From Pseudobdellovibrionaceae bacterium (GTDB taxonomy: Bacteria > Bdellovibrionota > Bdellovibrionia > Bdellovibrionales > Bdellovibrionaceae): DNA of 64,000 nt. The notes below the pieces were generated by a model. The model did no database searches. It was not told the DNA's origin and saw only the letters and a program-made list of their open reading frames with translations. The position numbers and the translations under genes are program-made. This document shows positions 17,471-27,540 of the stretch, in pieces. Numbering within the stretch: the first letter of the stretch is position 1; the number at the start of each line of letters is the position of its first letter. Location of the stretch: NCBI GenBank assembly GCA_030158485.1, contig JAOASS010000004.1:172581-236580 (forward strand). Reading direction: 5' to 3'.

Positions 17471-19219
17471 CTTCTAAAATCCCCTTTTCTTTATTATGTG
17501 AGCCAGAATAAAAGACCTTTTATTCTAGGCATCACTCTGCTTTTTATTACAAATTTTCTAGATTCGATCTGGCCTTTGTTTTTAAAAAAAGGAATTGATT
17601 TAATTGAAGCCAAAGCTCCTATGAATGAACTCACCCGAGTCTGCGTTTTATTTGCTGTTGTTATGATTTCACTTTCCATTTTTCGCTACGGCTGGCGACG
17701 CAACTGGGGCGAATTCCACTCGACAGCAAGCGAAAGTCTCAGAAAAACACTGTTCGACCATATTATTTATATGGGAACACGATTTTTTCATAAAAATCCG
17801 CCTGGCGAACTGATGAGCTTGATGACAAATGATGTTCAGTCTTTTCGGCAGGGAATTGGCCCTGGCTTTCTGATTTTAGCAGACGGTCTGATTTATTCAG
17901 TCATTGTCTTGCCGATTATGTTTTCACTGAATTCGGCCTGGGCCTGGAAATCTCTTATTCTATTGCCATTAGTTCCATTTTTAATTTGGTATGTGATGAG
18001 AAAAATTCAAAACAACTACAAGATACAACAAGATATCTACGGCGAACTCACACGCTTTACTGAAGAACAAATAAGTGGCATCCGAGTTGTGAAAAGCTTT
18101 GGACTCGAAAAAATAAGACTGAAATTGTATGAAACTGTTTCTAAAAAATTAGAAAAACAAAGCTTTAAAACTTCTGTTATAGATGCTGTCTTTATGCCGA
18201 TTATGGAACTGTCAGCTACTTTTGGCGGAGTCATCCTATTATTTGTTGCCTACGATGACGTCTTAGCGGGAACAGCAACTGTTGGAACTTTTATAGCTTT
18301 TCATCGATACATTATGAAAATGGTTTGGCCGATGACGGCTCTTGGATTGGGTATTTCAAATTGGCAAAAAGGCAAAGCCAGCTTTCAGCGAATTCAGAGC
18401 GTTCTCGAAGAACAAACTGATACTCCTGATTCTGGAAAAGTTATTTTAAAAGAATTCCATTCTATGGAAATCCAAAACCTCTGCTTTCGGTATCCTGGAC
18501 AAATTCAATGGGCCTTACAAAATATCAATTTTAAAATCAAAAAAGGCGAGAAGCTTGCAATTCTGGGCTCTATTGGCTCTGGCAAATCCACTTTGATAAA
18601 TCTCATTTTACGCCTTTACCCAATTGAACAAGGGCAAATTTTAATCAATCACAGACCTCATACTGAATACACATTAGATTCTCTCAGAAAAATCATTCAA
18701 CTTGTTCCACAAGAGCCGTTTCTTTTTGGGCGCTCTGTTTCAGAAAATGTTTTGATGGGTCATACAATTTTAGAAAACTCTCAAGACGATAACGAAAAAC
18801 TGGATCGAAGACTTTGGAGCGAGCTTACAAAATTTCAAATCGCTGAAGAAATTAAAAAACTACCAGAAAAAGAAAAATCTTTAATCGGTGAAAAAGGGAT
18901 CAATTTATCTGGTGGTCAAAAGCAACGCCTGACTTTAGCAAGAGCTTATTCGACAAGTCCCTCCGTAATAATTTTAGATGATGTGCTTTCAGCAGTTGAT
19001 ACTGAAACCGAAAAGAAAATGACCGAGGGTCTATATTCATCTCAAGAAATGACCTATTTGATAGTTGCCCATCGACTTTCGTCAGTTCAAAATACCGACA
19101 AAGTTTTAGTTCTTAAAAATGGTGAAATGGAATACTCAGGGACTTGGGATTTAGCTTATAAAAACAGCCCGACACTTAAAGCAATTTTTGATATTCAGCA
19201 CGAAGGACCAAAACGATGA
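17447..19219 (+). CDS. ABC exporter half-transporter, degenerate-site subunit
   Basis: A 590-residue fusion of a six-helix exporter membrane domain and an ATPase domain. Walker A is GSIGSGKST, the signature LSGGQKQR and the H-loop VAHRLSS. After Walker B the catalytic Glu is replaced by Asp (IILDDVLSAVD). This Asp pattern marks the degenerate subunit of heterodimeric exporters such as TM287/288 and BmrCD. The in-frame ATG at 17462 is an alternative start; both lie in a hairpin. It overlaps the second half-transporter by ATGA and follows the subtilisin gene by 15 bases. The substrate is unknown; family members export lipids, drugs or peptides. Confidence 0.93.
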   Translation: MVIHFMPQLLKSPFLYYVSQNKRPFILGITLLFITNFLDSIWPLFLKKGIDLIEAKAPMNELTRVCVLFAVVMISLSIFRYGWRRNWGEFHSTASESLRKTLFDHIIYMGTRFFHKNPPGELMSLMTNDVQSFRQGIGPGFLILADGLIYSVIVLPIMFSLNSAWAWKSLILLPLVPFLIWYVMRKIQNNYKIQQDIYGELTRFTEEQISGIRVVKSFGLEKIRLKLYETVSKKLEKQSFKTSVIDAVFMPIMELSATFGGVILLFVAYDDVLAGTATVGTFIAFHRYIMKMVWPMTALGLGISNWQKGKASFQRIQSVLEEQTDTPDSGKVILKEFHSMEIQNLCFRYPGQIQWALQNINFKIKKGEKLAILGSIGSGKSTLINLILRLYPIEQGQILINHRPHTEYTLDSLRKIIQLVPQEPFLFGRSVSENVLMGHTILENSQDDNEKLDRRLWSELTKFQIAEEIKKLPEKEKSLIGEKGINLSGGQKQRLTLARAYSTSPSVIILDDVLSAVDTETEKKMTEGLYSSQEMTYLIVAHRLSSVQNTDKVLVLKNGEMEYSGTWDLAYKNSPTLKAIFDIQHEGPKR

Positions 19220-20997
19220 AGCTTGATCAAGAAAATCCAGATCATCAAAAGCCGTCCATTTCCTATAAAGATCTTTTTATCTTCATGAAACCTTATTTGG
19301 CTCAACATTGGATTATTGTCGCTTTACTTGTTTTTTTAGTTATGAGCCTAGCCGCTCTATCCCGTGCAATCCCCTTTCTGATCGGACAAGTAGCAGAAAG
19401 GGGATTTCAGCAGCGTGACGCTGCTTTTTTAAGTCTCGCTGCTTTTATTTATTTAGGTATTGAATTAACAAAAACTATTTTTCAATTCAGTCAATTCAGT
19501 CTTTTTAGCCTCTTAGGAAATCGAATTATCCACGAAGTTCGAGTCGATCTTTTGAAGCATACTCAAAAGCTTCCTTTAGAGTTCTATAATCAAAACTCGA
19601 CAGGAAGAATTTTGACTCGACTCACGAATGATCCCAACACTTTATCAGAACTTTTTACTGATGGGATTGTTGCTGCTTTTGTTCAATCTATGATTCTTAT
19701 TTCGATCTTGATTTCGATGCTTATCATTTCACCAAAACTGACATTCTTGTCGTTGGCTTTAGCTCCCTTTTTTACTTATCTTGCTTACTTTATAACTGAA
19801 AAAATTAAAGTTATTCTTACTGATCAAAAGAAAAAACTAGCGGAAATTAATGGGTTTTTATCAGAAAGCTTTAATGGGATGAAAGTGATTCAACTGATGA
19901 ATCAACAAAAAAATTCTCGGAAACAGCTGCGTGATTTATCCCAAGACTACTGGAAGCTCAGTATGAAATCAGTCAAAACTTATGCTTTGATGGTTCCTTC
20001 GATGAATTTACTTAACGCTTCTGTGGTGATTAGCTCTTTATTTTTAGCCGGCTCCGCTGCCCTTAAAGGAGAAATCGCCCTTGCTGCACTGATTGCTTTT
20101 GTTTTAAACTCACAAGACATTATCCACCCTCTTCGTGATATTCTTGAAAAATATCAACAGTTTCAAAACTCACTCACGAGCGCCGATCGTATGAAAGCTC
20201 TTTTTTCTCAAAAAGAAGAGGAATTTAATGAATTGGAAGAATCTCAGAAAAAATTTAAAGGACATATCAATTTTAAAAATGTTTTTTTTAAGTATCGTTC
20301 TGATTTACCTTTCGTCTTAAAAGATATAAATCTTGAAATTAAACCTGGATCAAGTCTTGCGCTAGCGGGCAGAACAGGATCAGGAAAAACAACTTTTATT
20401 TCTCTACTCCTTCGCTTCTATGATTTAACAAAAGGTGATATTTTAGTTGATGGGGAATCTATAAGCCAAGTTTCAAAACTGGATCTTAGAAAAAGATTTG
20501 CTTTGATTCAACAGGACCCTTTCCTTTTTAAAGGTACTTTAGAAGACAACATCAGATTGGGAGATGAATCACTCTCACATGAAAAACTTCAAAAAGCCCT
20601 GGTATCCGTAGGCTTTGATCAATACTTAGCGCGAACAGGTCGTAGCCTTCAATTTGATGTTGCAGAAAAAGGAACAAATCTATCGCTTGGCGAAAGACAA
20701 CTGATTGCCTTTTTAAGAGTCTTGGCCCGAGATCCAGATCTTGTGATTTTAGATGAGGCAACAGCCAATATTGATAGCGAAACTGAGTTATTGATACAAA
20801 AGGCAACTCAAGAAATTATGAACCAAAAAACTTGCCTTATCATCGCCCACCGCCTGAGCACAATAGAAAATTGTGACAACATGATTGTCTTATCAAACGG
20901 CGAGATTTTGAAGCAGGGTTCACCTCGAGAACTTTTACAACAGTCGACAGTCAAAAAAGAAATTGAAGCTGCCCTTATCAAGGAATTAAAAACCTAG
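19216..20997 (+). CDS. ABC exporter half-transporter, catalytic subunit
   Basis: A 593-residue partner of the preceding gene: membrane domain about residues 15-310, ATPase domain from about 345. Walker A is GRTGSGKTT, Walker B has the catalytic Glu (VILDEATANID) and the H-loop is IAHRLST. The signature is altered to LSLGERQ, as expected for the subunit whose signature completes the degenerate site of its partner. The two subunits together therefore form one active and one degenerate ATP site. The stop codon shares CTAG with the convergent VWA lipoprotein gene, leaving no intergenic space. Confidence 0.93.
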   Translation: MKLDQENPDHQKPSISYKDLFIFMKPYLAQHWIIVALLVFLVMSLAALSRAIPFLIGQVAERGFQQRDAAFLSLAAFIYLGIELTKTIFQFSQFSLFSLLGNRIIHEVRVDLLKHTQKLPLEFYNQNSTGRILTRLTNDPNTLSELFTDGIVAAFVQSMILISILISMLIISPKLTFLSLALAPFFTYLAYFITEKIKVILTDQKKKLAEINGFLSESFNGMKVIQLMNQQKNSRKQLRDLSQDYWKLSMKSVKTYALMVPSMNLLNASVVISSLFLAGSAALKGEIALAALIAFVLNSQDIIHPLRDILEKYQQFQNSLTSADRMKALFSQKEEEFNELEESQKKFKGHINFKNVFFKYRSDLPFVLKDINLEIKPGSSLALAGRTGSGKTTFISLLLRFYDLTKGDILVDGESISQVSKLDLRKRFALIQQDPFLFKGTLEDNIRLGDESLSHEKLQKALVSVGFDQYLARTGRSLQFDVAEKGTNLSLGERQLIAFLRVLARDPDLVILDEATANIDSETELLIQKATQEIMNQKTCLIIAHRLSTIENCDNMIVLSNGEILKQGSPRELLQQSTVKKEIEAALIKELKT

Positions 20998-21977
20998 CTT
21001 GCATTTGCCGGAGTATAATCGACTCTAACGGGAACATCTGCAGACGGTATTGCTTTTCCATAAAATCGAATCACCTTGAGCGCAGGAATATAATCCCAGC
21101 CATTAGTTGTTGAGCGTGGTATTATGATCCCATTCATTAAAACGCGAACTGTTTCCAAATTTGGAACGGACGCTAATGGGTAGTCCGTAATAATTTCTAA
21201 AACTCGAGCTTGCAAACTAGCTACGGCATCTTTTAAAGAAGCATTACAAATCGAAAAGCTTTTACCGCCAGAAGTTTCCACGAGATCTAAATATCGACTA
21301 CCAATTGGTGACATTCCCAATCCATTCCGACAACTTGTATCTTTAACACCAATGAAATTCACGAGCCACCCCCCGACATTGGGGCGAAATGGTTTTTTTA
21401 ATTGATCCATTCGATTTTTAATCGACTGCAAAACACTTGCAGAGCTTCCATCCGTCTGATCTTCTTCGTCACTTAAAACATTCACTAACAAAAGAGATTC
21501 TTCACGGTGAAAACCCTGGCCTGCAGATGAAATATAGCTATCTGACAGAAGATTCTGCAAACTGAGTATTCCCTGCTCTTTATCTGAACCCGACTCACCA
21601 GAGACAAGCCTAGATTGAAGCTGACCAGCCAGACCAGGCGTCCCCTGCGACAGAACTTGAGGTGACCCGATATATTGACCGCCACCAAATCCATTCCCGA
21701 CAGATGTGGTTGTCACGACCATTCTGTAATCCATTTTAAGTTCATTTAATTTTGCGACCATTCCACTGACTTCATTTGCTAATTTGACTTGATGTTGCCG
21801 CATCGATGACGAGTCATCTACAACCCAAACAATATCAACTTTGTTGTTATAGTTTATGGTTGAACCGAATTCTTCATTTTGTGCTCCGATTCCAAAATCA
21901 GTACCATTCGAACAACCGACAGTGCTTGCCACCGTCGCTATAACCATTAAAAAAGTTCCAACACTTTTTGTCTTCAA
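20994..21977 (-). CDS. Lipoprotein with von Willebrand factor A domain
   Basis: A 327-residue lipoprotein (hydrophobic signal, Cys22 in STVGCSN). A VWA domain follows with the metal-ion site DDSSS (54-58; DxSxS) in VDIVWVVDDSSSM, then a strand YRMVVTTT and an acidic loop LSDEEDQTD. VWA domains bind ligands or partners via a metal ion at the cell surface. It is read after the PilZ-domain gene with an ATGA overlap (21974-21977), so the lipoprotein and the c-di-GMP-type protein are probably co-expressed. The exact role is unknown. Confidence 0.85.
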   Translation of the reverse strand: MKTKSVGTFLMVIATVASTVGCSNGTDFGIGAQNEEFGSTINYNNKVDIVWVVDDSSSMRQHQVKLANEVSGMVAKLNELKMDYRMVVTTTSVGNGFGGGQYIGSPQVLSQGTPGLAGQLQSRLVSGESGSDKEQGILSLQNLLSDSYISSAGQGFHREESLLLVNVLSDEEDQTDGSSASVLQSIKNRMDQLKKPFRPNVGGWLVNFIGVKDTSCRNGLGMSPIGSRYLDLVETSGGKSFSICNASLKDAVASLQARVLEIITDYPLASVPNLETVRVLMNGIIIPRSTTNGWDYIPALKVIRFYGKAIPSADVPVRVDYTPANAS

Positions 21978-22768
21978 GCGGCCGCCTTTTTCTTATTTGT
22001 ATAAGAATAAATTTTTTCTTTCACATTCTGGGAAATACTTGTGAATTTCACACCGTACTTCATTGGTTTGGGTAACAATTCAGCTTCTTGAGAATTCAAA
22101 AATTTACTGACGACAGCTGCAACTGCATTAAATGCAGGAACATCCATCGAAGGATGAAAGTGCAACAACAACGTTTGCCCTGGCTGCAAAGCTGAACTGG
22201 GAATATAGAGCCCGGCCCCGCCTGCACTAATTTGATAAGATTTTCCACGAAAAACAGTTTTATTATCATGAACTATCAGCGTTCCATCAAAATATGCTCG
22301 AGGATAACGACGACGGTTAAAAACTTCTTTGATGTGGCGGTCACCCATCGACATAAGTTGTTGAATTTTTGATGACGAAAACTCTTCAAAATTCTTCACC
22401 GGCTGCCAGTCATTTATTTTTGATAATGAAATTAAATCGTGCTCCTGCAAAGTTCTTTCCTGAAGCATTTGTATAACTTCTAAATAGGAAAATGGACCAA
22501 AGTGTTTACTGTCTTTTTGTACAGACCATTTCTTTTCATGAAATGGATGGACTGCCGTCGGATTCATATTTTCTTCACGAGCCCAACCTTGAGTGTACTT
22601 TTCTGCAAAAAGATGGTGCTCTAAAAGCAACATCCAATCTTCGCGTGACTCATCATAAATATAATCATTCCATGCATGCTCACAACTTTGGAGTTTTTCA
22701 AGAATTTCATTGACAGTAAAAGGACCGACTTGCGATCCCTGACGCGAAATAAAAAATCTCTTGAGCAT
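21974..22768 (-). CDS. Cytoplasmic protein with two GYF_2-like domains and a PilZ domain
   Basis: A 264-residue soluble protein. Two GYF_2/DUF4339-like repeats lie at about residues 4-55 (QVGPFTVNEILEKL) and 80-130 (HFGPFSYLEVIQML). A PilZ domain spans about residues 150-255. It keeps the RxxxR c-di-GMP motif as RRRYPR, but the second motif (D/NxSxxG) reads QISAGG, with Gln at the acidic position, so binding may be weakened. The combination suggests a c-di-GMP-responsive adaptor that binds a partner through the GYF_2 repeats. AAGGAG precedes the ATG. It is the first gene of a pair with the VWA lipoprotein. Confidence 0.85.
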   Translation of the reverse strand: MLKRFFISRQGSQVGPFTVNEILEKLQSCEHAWNDYIYDESREDWMLLLEHHLFAEKYTQGWAREENMNPTAVHPFHEKKWSVQKDSKHFGPFSYLEVIQMLQERTLQEHDLISLSKINDWQPVKNFEEFSSSKIQQLMSMGDRHIKEVFNRRRYPRAYFDGTLIVHDNKTVFRGKSYQISAGGAGLYIPSSALQPGQTLLLHFHPSMDVPAFNAVAAVVSKFLNSQEAELLPKPMKYGVKFTSISQNVKEKIYSYTNKKKAAA

Positions 22769-22916
22769 AACGTCAACTCCTTGAATAACTTCACATACAG
22801 TGACTTATCGGAATCAAAACTGGACCACTCAATTGTTTGATAAAGTGTCAAAAAAACTGACAATTAAATTAAAACATTATGATTTTTTATTGATTATTCA
22901 TATTTGGCTATATCAA

Positions 22917-24335
22917 TTAATCGACTGCGATTCGATCAAATAAAAATTTCCATTCAAGAAATTTGAGCTCTAAATTCGCTCTTGCTTCGACATGTGAAAC
23001 TTCAGCCGTTTCAGCTTGGTTAATCAAATCAATTAAAACGTTGATGTCGATTCGACCTTGATTGTAGTTTCGACTTAATTCCTGGACTGCCTGCCTGAGC
23101 GCTTGCAGCTGACTTTCTTGAGATTTTAAGTTATCTTCGAGGGAAAAAATTTCTTCAGATAAAAGCTGAACTTGGCTTTCAAGTTTTTTCTTTTCAAGAT
23201 CCGTTGCTAAATTTTGAGCCAATGCTAATGCTCGTGCCGCTTTGACTTGAGCTTGCCTTGCTCCGCTACCGAATGTGTGGCTCCATTTTAATCCCACGTA
23301 AAGACTAGGTCTTCGACCTTGAAGCCACTCTTTTTCAGCCTGAGAAGCAGAACTATCTACTCCTGTTGCACCTAATTGTCCAACCAAAGCGAGTTGGGAA
23401 AGATTTAAACTTTCTACACTTTTCGAATTCAAGTTAGATTTTTCAAGTCTGAGTTCAGTCAGACGATGACTTCTGGTCTGAAGCAGTTCTCTATTTTCTG
23501 TCTCAAAATGACTTCGAAAATGGGGACTATTTAAAGACCATTTTAAATCACTATCAACTAATTCTGGTAAATAAAGCTTCAATTCAAGAAGAGCTTTTCG
23601 ATAGTTAATTTCATTCAGTCGAGCTTGTTGCTGGCGAGCAAAAAATTGAGCTTTAACTTGAGCAAACTCCCCAGGAGCTGCGTACCGGTTTTTATTTTTT
23701 TTATCAACGCTTTTAACTAAAACTTCATATCGCTTTAAAATATCTTCAGATTCTTTATAACGACGTTCTAAAGTTGCCACTTTCCAAAAAAGCTGGGCAC
23801 CTTCCAAAATCACAGCTTCTAATGATTCTTTTTTTTCCAATTCTTGGATTTCAGATTCTTTTTTTGCAGCACCTAACTGATTTCGAATCCCGAAACCAAA
23901 AGCATTTTGCCAAAGATTTTGCTCAAGAGTTAGCAAATAAGAATTCGATTGAAACTTTTGAGGGTCAGCAAAAGCCGGAGAGCGAGTTTTTATCGCTTCT
24001 GTTGTGGATGCCAATGAAATATCAGTTCCTGTCAAAAAAGATTTTGAAAGACTGATAGAGTTTATCTGTTTTTCTTCTAGAGAAAGAGTTTGAGTTGTTA
24101 TTCTAACTGAATTTTCAGTGCGGTCCCGAAGTGCACCCGATTCGATTGTAGCATTCCAATCAAGACTCTGAACAGAGAGTAAATAATTGAGATTCGTTAC
24201 TGCGTATTGATATCGAACACGTTGGACTTGTGGAGATTTTTTAAGTGATAGTTCAACAAAATTTTCCCAGGATGCAGCGTTCACCGCATGCCCCATCCCC
24301 ATCGAAACAAGAAAAATTAAAACAATAAAAGGCAT
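22917..24335 (-). CDS. TolC-family outer-membrane efflux protein
   Basis: A 472-residue protein: signal MPFIVLIFLVSMGMGHAVNA, then two halves of long amphipathic helices with TolC-type features (repeated SLKKSPQVQRVRYQ-like helix starts, YNQGRIDINVLIDLINQ near the end, and barrel strands such as PSLYVGLKWSHTFG). It would form the outer-membrane channel of a tripartite pump or type I secretion system. A GTG at 24383 could extend it by 16 residues, but the ATG at 24335 begins the signal peptide. It is divergent from the RND pump gene across 116 bases. Confidence 0.85.
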   Translation of the reverse strand: MPFIVLIFLVSMGMGHAVNAASWENFVELSLKKSPQVQRVRYQYAVTNLNYLLSVQSLDWNATIESGALRDRTENSVRITTQTLSLEEKQINSISLSKSFLTGTDISLASTTEAIKTRSPAFADPQKFQSNSYLLTLEQNLWQNAFGFGIRNQLGAAKKESEIQELEKKESLEAVILEGAQLFWKVATLERRYKESEDILKRYEVLVKSVDKKNKNRYAAPGEFAQVKAQFFARQQQARLNEINYRKALLELKLYLPELVDSDLKWSLNSPHFRSHFETENRELLQTRSHRLTELRLEKSNLNSKSVESLNLSQLALVGQLGATGVDSSASQAEKEWLQGRRPSLYVGLKWSHTFGSGARQAQVKAARALALAQNLATDLEKKKLESQVQLLSEEIFSLEDNLKSQESQLQALRQAVQELSRNYNQGRIDINVLIDLINQAETAEVSHVEARANLELKFLEWKFLFDRIAVD

Positions 24336-24451
24336 GGGCCGAGAATCATCTAAACAAACTTTTAAAGCAACTATGAATGTCACAATTGACGCTCAACAAA
24401 AAATTCTTGAAGTCGTTGTGATCATCCCTCTTTATTTGGCAAACTCTTCTT

Positions 24452-27400
24452 ATGAATATTATCAAAACTTCTATCACTCGCCCCGTTTTCGCTTGGATTT
24501 TAATGTCTGCACTCATTATTTTTGGCGGGATCAGTTTTTTACGCTTGGGAATAAGCCAAATGCCGGATGTCGATTTCCCTATTATTTCAATTAGCCTTTC
24601 TTACGAAGGTGCCTCACCCGAAATTGTAGAATCAGATTTGATCGATCCTTTTGAGGAAAGACTCTTATCACTCGAAGGCTTAAAAGAATTAAAGTCAACC
24701 GCAAGACAGGGTTCCGCGAATATTCAAATCGAATTTGATATTAATCGAAACGTTGATGTCGCTTTACAAGAAGTTCAGGCGGCTATTTCTCAAATCAGGC
24801 TCCCCACTGGGGTCTTAGACAACCCGATCGTTCGCAAACAAAATCCTGAAGAAGAACCCTTGATGTTTATTGGAATTATAGCCGACAAACCCATTCGCGA
24901 AATTTCAAATTATGCGAACGATTTTATAATCGATCAACTTCAAACAGTTGAAGGGGCTGGTGATGTTTCAATCGCAGGCTTTAGTAACCGAAACCTCAGA
25001 GTCTGGATTGATCAAAATAAACTGAAAAGCGCAGATCTCACAATTACAGATATTTTAGATTCTATTCAACAGCAACACGTTGAAAGATCTGCCGGCTTTA
25101 TCACCAATAAAGAAATCGAATTGAACGCTCGTCAATACGGAGAAGCACAAAATATCGAAGAATTCGCGAATTTACCTATTCTTCGCCGTGGCGGAAGTAT
25201 CATCTATAACCAAAAATATAAGCTCAAAGATTTCGCACGAATAGAAGATGGTCTCAGTGATATTCGCCGTGTTGCTCGCATTGATGGTCAGAACGCCATT
25301 TCTGTTGCGATTCGTAAACAACGCGGATCAAATGAAGTCAGTCTTGGTCAAGCCATGAGACAAAAAGTAAAAGAACTTCAAAGTCGTTTACCCAACGGCT
25401 ACAATATGAAAATCATTGTTGATTATACGAAGTCCACAGAAGCCACTGTTAAATCCACACAAATGAAATTGCTTTATGCTGGGCTTGTCACAATTCTTAT
25501 CGTCTTTATTTTTCTTGGTAGCTTTGCTTCTGCTTTCAACGTGTTTCTTTCAATTCCGACTTCTATTATCGGAACATTTTTTATTATGTATTTTGCCGGA
25601 TTCACAATGAATCTTTTTACGCTTTTAGCATTGGCTCTTGTTATTTCAATCGTCGTTGACGATGCGATTATGGTTTTGGAAAATATTATTCGACACTATC
25701 GTATGAAGAAAAGTCCCACTCAAGCGGCCTACGATGGCACACAGGAAGTTCTTGGTGCGGCCGTGGCTTCAACTTTAGCAGTTGTTGCTGTTTTTGCACC
25801 GGTCATTTTCATGGAAGGAATTATTGGAAAATTTTTTCTTCAGTTTGGAATTGTCATGTCCGCAGCCGTACTTCTGTCACTTGTTGAATCCATGACAATT
25901 ACTCCGATGAGGGCATCGCAGTTTCTCAAATTCAGTGCAAAACCGAATCGCTACGAAGAATGGCTGGATCATCAGTTTGAAAGTCTCAGTCATGCTTACA
26001 AACGTTCATTAGTTCACGTTTTCAAGCATCGTTGGATTTCACTTTCAATTGGAATCTTGATATTTTTAGTTTCTTTGTCCTTATTTAAATTCGTCAAACG
26101 AGAATTTGTTCCGCCCCAAGATCAAAATTTTGTTGTGATGACGATGCAAGCAAGCCTCGATTCAGCGCTTGATTCCACTGTGGATAAAGCTCTTGAAGTT
26201 GAAAAAGTTCTAAAAACCATACCGGAAATTGAAGGTTACTTCCTGAATGTAGGGTCAGGAGGCCCGTCAAGTGGTTCAAATCAAGCCTTTATTCCAATCA
26301 CGCTTGTTGATAGCCAAAAACGCAAATTAAATCACTTGCAGGTCATGGAAAAAATTAGAAAAGAAGTCTCGACGATCCAAGGAGCTAAGTTTCAACTTCG
26401 CGACGTTTCTACACGAAACTTAAGCTCTGGTAGAACATTTCCAGTTGCTTTTAACTTACGTGGACCCGACTACACTGTCTTAAGTGAAAAGGCCGCAGAG
26501 ATTTCTAAGCGCTTGGAAGATGCTAAATTGGGACAAGATTTAGATACCGATTATAAAAAGGGAATACGTGAAATACGAATTTACCCCAGACGAGAATGGC
26601 TTGCGATGAATGGCGTATCAATGGAATCAGTGACGCGTACAATTAACACAGCTGTTGCAGGATCTCGCGAAGGACAGTTCACTCAAGATGGCAGACGATA
26701 CGATATTCGCGTTAAACTAGAGCAAGGAACGATCCAAACAAAAGAAGATATTAAAAAAATATTTGTTCGAAATATTACAGGGAATTTAATATCACTTGCA
26801 AATCTAGTTGATGTTGAAGAAATGCCAGTCATCCAATCGATTACTCGAATCAATCGACAAAGAAGTATCTCGGTTTTTGGCGGCATTGCTCCGGGTCAAT
26901 CTCAAGGAAAAGTTTTAGGAGAAGCAAAAAAAATTGCAGATGAAGTCTTACCGCCAGGTTATACATTTAATCTTGAAGGCTCCTCAGCTGGATTTGATGA
27001 AACCTTTAAAAGTATTTATTTTGCTCTTATTTTAGGCGTACTCGTGGCTTATATGATTTTAGCTGTTCAATATAATAGTTTTTTGCACCCTATCGCTGTT
27101 CTAATGGCCCTGCCTTTTGGTTTATCTGGCGCGCTTCTAGCCCTCTGGATGACTGGGCAGTCACTCAATCTTTTTAGTCTTATTGGTGTTATTGTATTAA
27201 TGGGTATTGCGAAAAAGAATTCGATTATGCTTGTTGAATTTACAAATCAAGTCCGCGAAAAAATACCCAGCGCTCGAGATGCGCTAATTGAAGCCTGCCC
27301 TGTTCGCCTGCGTCCTATTCTTATGACATCATTTGCTACAATTTTAGCATCACTTCCACTGCTTCTTAAAACTGGGATCGGCAAAGAAACAAGTTCAGCA

Positions 27401-27523
27401 TTAGCACTTACAGTCTTAGGTGGAACTTTTGTTTCTACGATTTTTACTTTGTATGTGATTCCGTTGATATACGAAGTTTTAAGTCCTCTTGAAAGATCAA
27501 AGAAAATTGAGCTCGATATTTAG
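24452..27523 (+). CDS. RND-family inner-membrane efflux transporter (AcrB/HAE-1-like)
   Basis: A 1023-residue full-length RND pump. The start MNIIKTSITRPVFAWILMSAL is typical, followed by the porter domain (QMPDVDFPIISI, then EVQAAISQIRLP). The TM4 proton-relay region VDDAIMVLENI has consecutive Asp residues. The second half repeats the layout with LSLFKFVKREFVPPQD and the late helix MGIAKKNSIMLVEF. It uses the proton gradient to expel drugs, detergents or lipids. No periplasmic adaptor (AcrA-like) gene is in the window, so the partner must be elsewhere. The TolC-like gene lies divergently upstream and may be co-regulated. Confidence 0.95.
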   Translation: MNIIKTSITRPVFAWILMSALIIFGGISFLRLGISQMPDVDFPIISISLSYEGASPEIVESDLIDPFEERLLSLEGLKELKSTARQGSANIQIEFDINRNVDVALQEVQAAISQIRLPTGVLDNPIVRKQNPEEEPLMFIGIIADKPIREISNYANDFIIDQLQTVEGAGDVSIAGFSNRNLRVWIDQNKLKSADLTITDILDSIQQQHVERSAGFITNKEIELNARQYGEAQNIEEFANLPILRRGGSIIYNQKYKLKDFARIEDGLSDIRRVARIDGQNAISVAIRKQRGSNEVSLGQAMRQKVKELQSRLPNGYNMKIIVDYTKSTEATVKSTQMKLLYAGLVTILIVFIFLGSFASAFNVFLSIPTSIIGTFFIMYFAGFTMNLFTLLALALVISIVVDDAIMVLENIIRHYRMKKSPTQAAYDGTQEVLGAAVASTLAVVAVFAPVIFMEGIIGKFFLQFGIVMSAAVLLSLVESMTITPMRASQFLKFSAKPNRYEEWLDHQFESLSHAYKRSLVHVFKHRWISLSIGILIFLVSLSLFKFVKREFVPPQDQNFVVMTMQASLDSALDSTVDKALEVEKVLKTIPEIEGYFLNVGSGGPSSGSNQAFIPITLVDSQKRKLNHLQVMEKIRKEVSTIQGAKFQLRDVSTRNLSSGRTFPVAFNLRGPDYTVLSEKAAEISKRLEDAKLGQDLDTDYKKGIREIRIYPRREWLAMNGVSMESVTRTINTAVAGSREGQFTQDGRRYDIRVKLEQGTIQTKEDIKKIFVRNITGNLISLANLVDVEEMPVIQSITRINRQRSISVFGGIAPGQSQGKVLGEAKKIADEVLPPGYTFNLEGSSAGFDETFKSIYFALILGVLVAYMILAVQYNSFLHPIAVLMALPFGLSGALLALWMTGQSLNLFSLIGVIVLMGIAKKNSIMLVEFTNQVREKIPSARDALIEACPVRLRPILMTSFATILASLPLLLKTGIGKETSSALALTVLGGTFVSTIFTLYVIPLIYEVLSPLERSKKIELDI

Positions 27524-27540
27524 GATTAAGAGTTGGGTAC

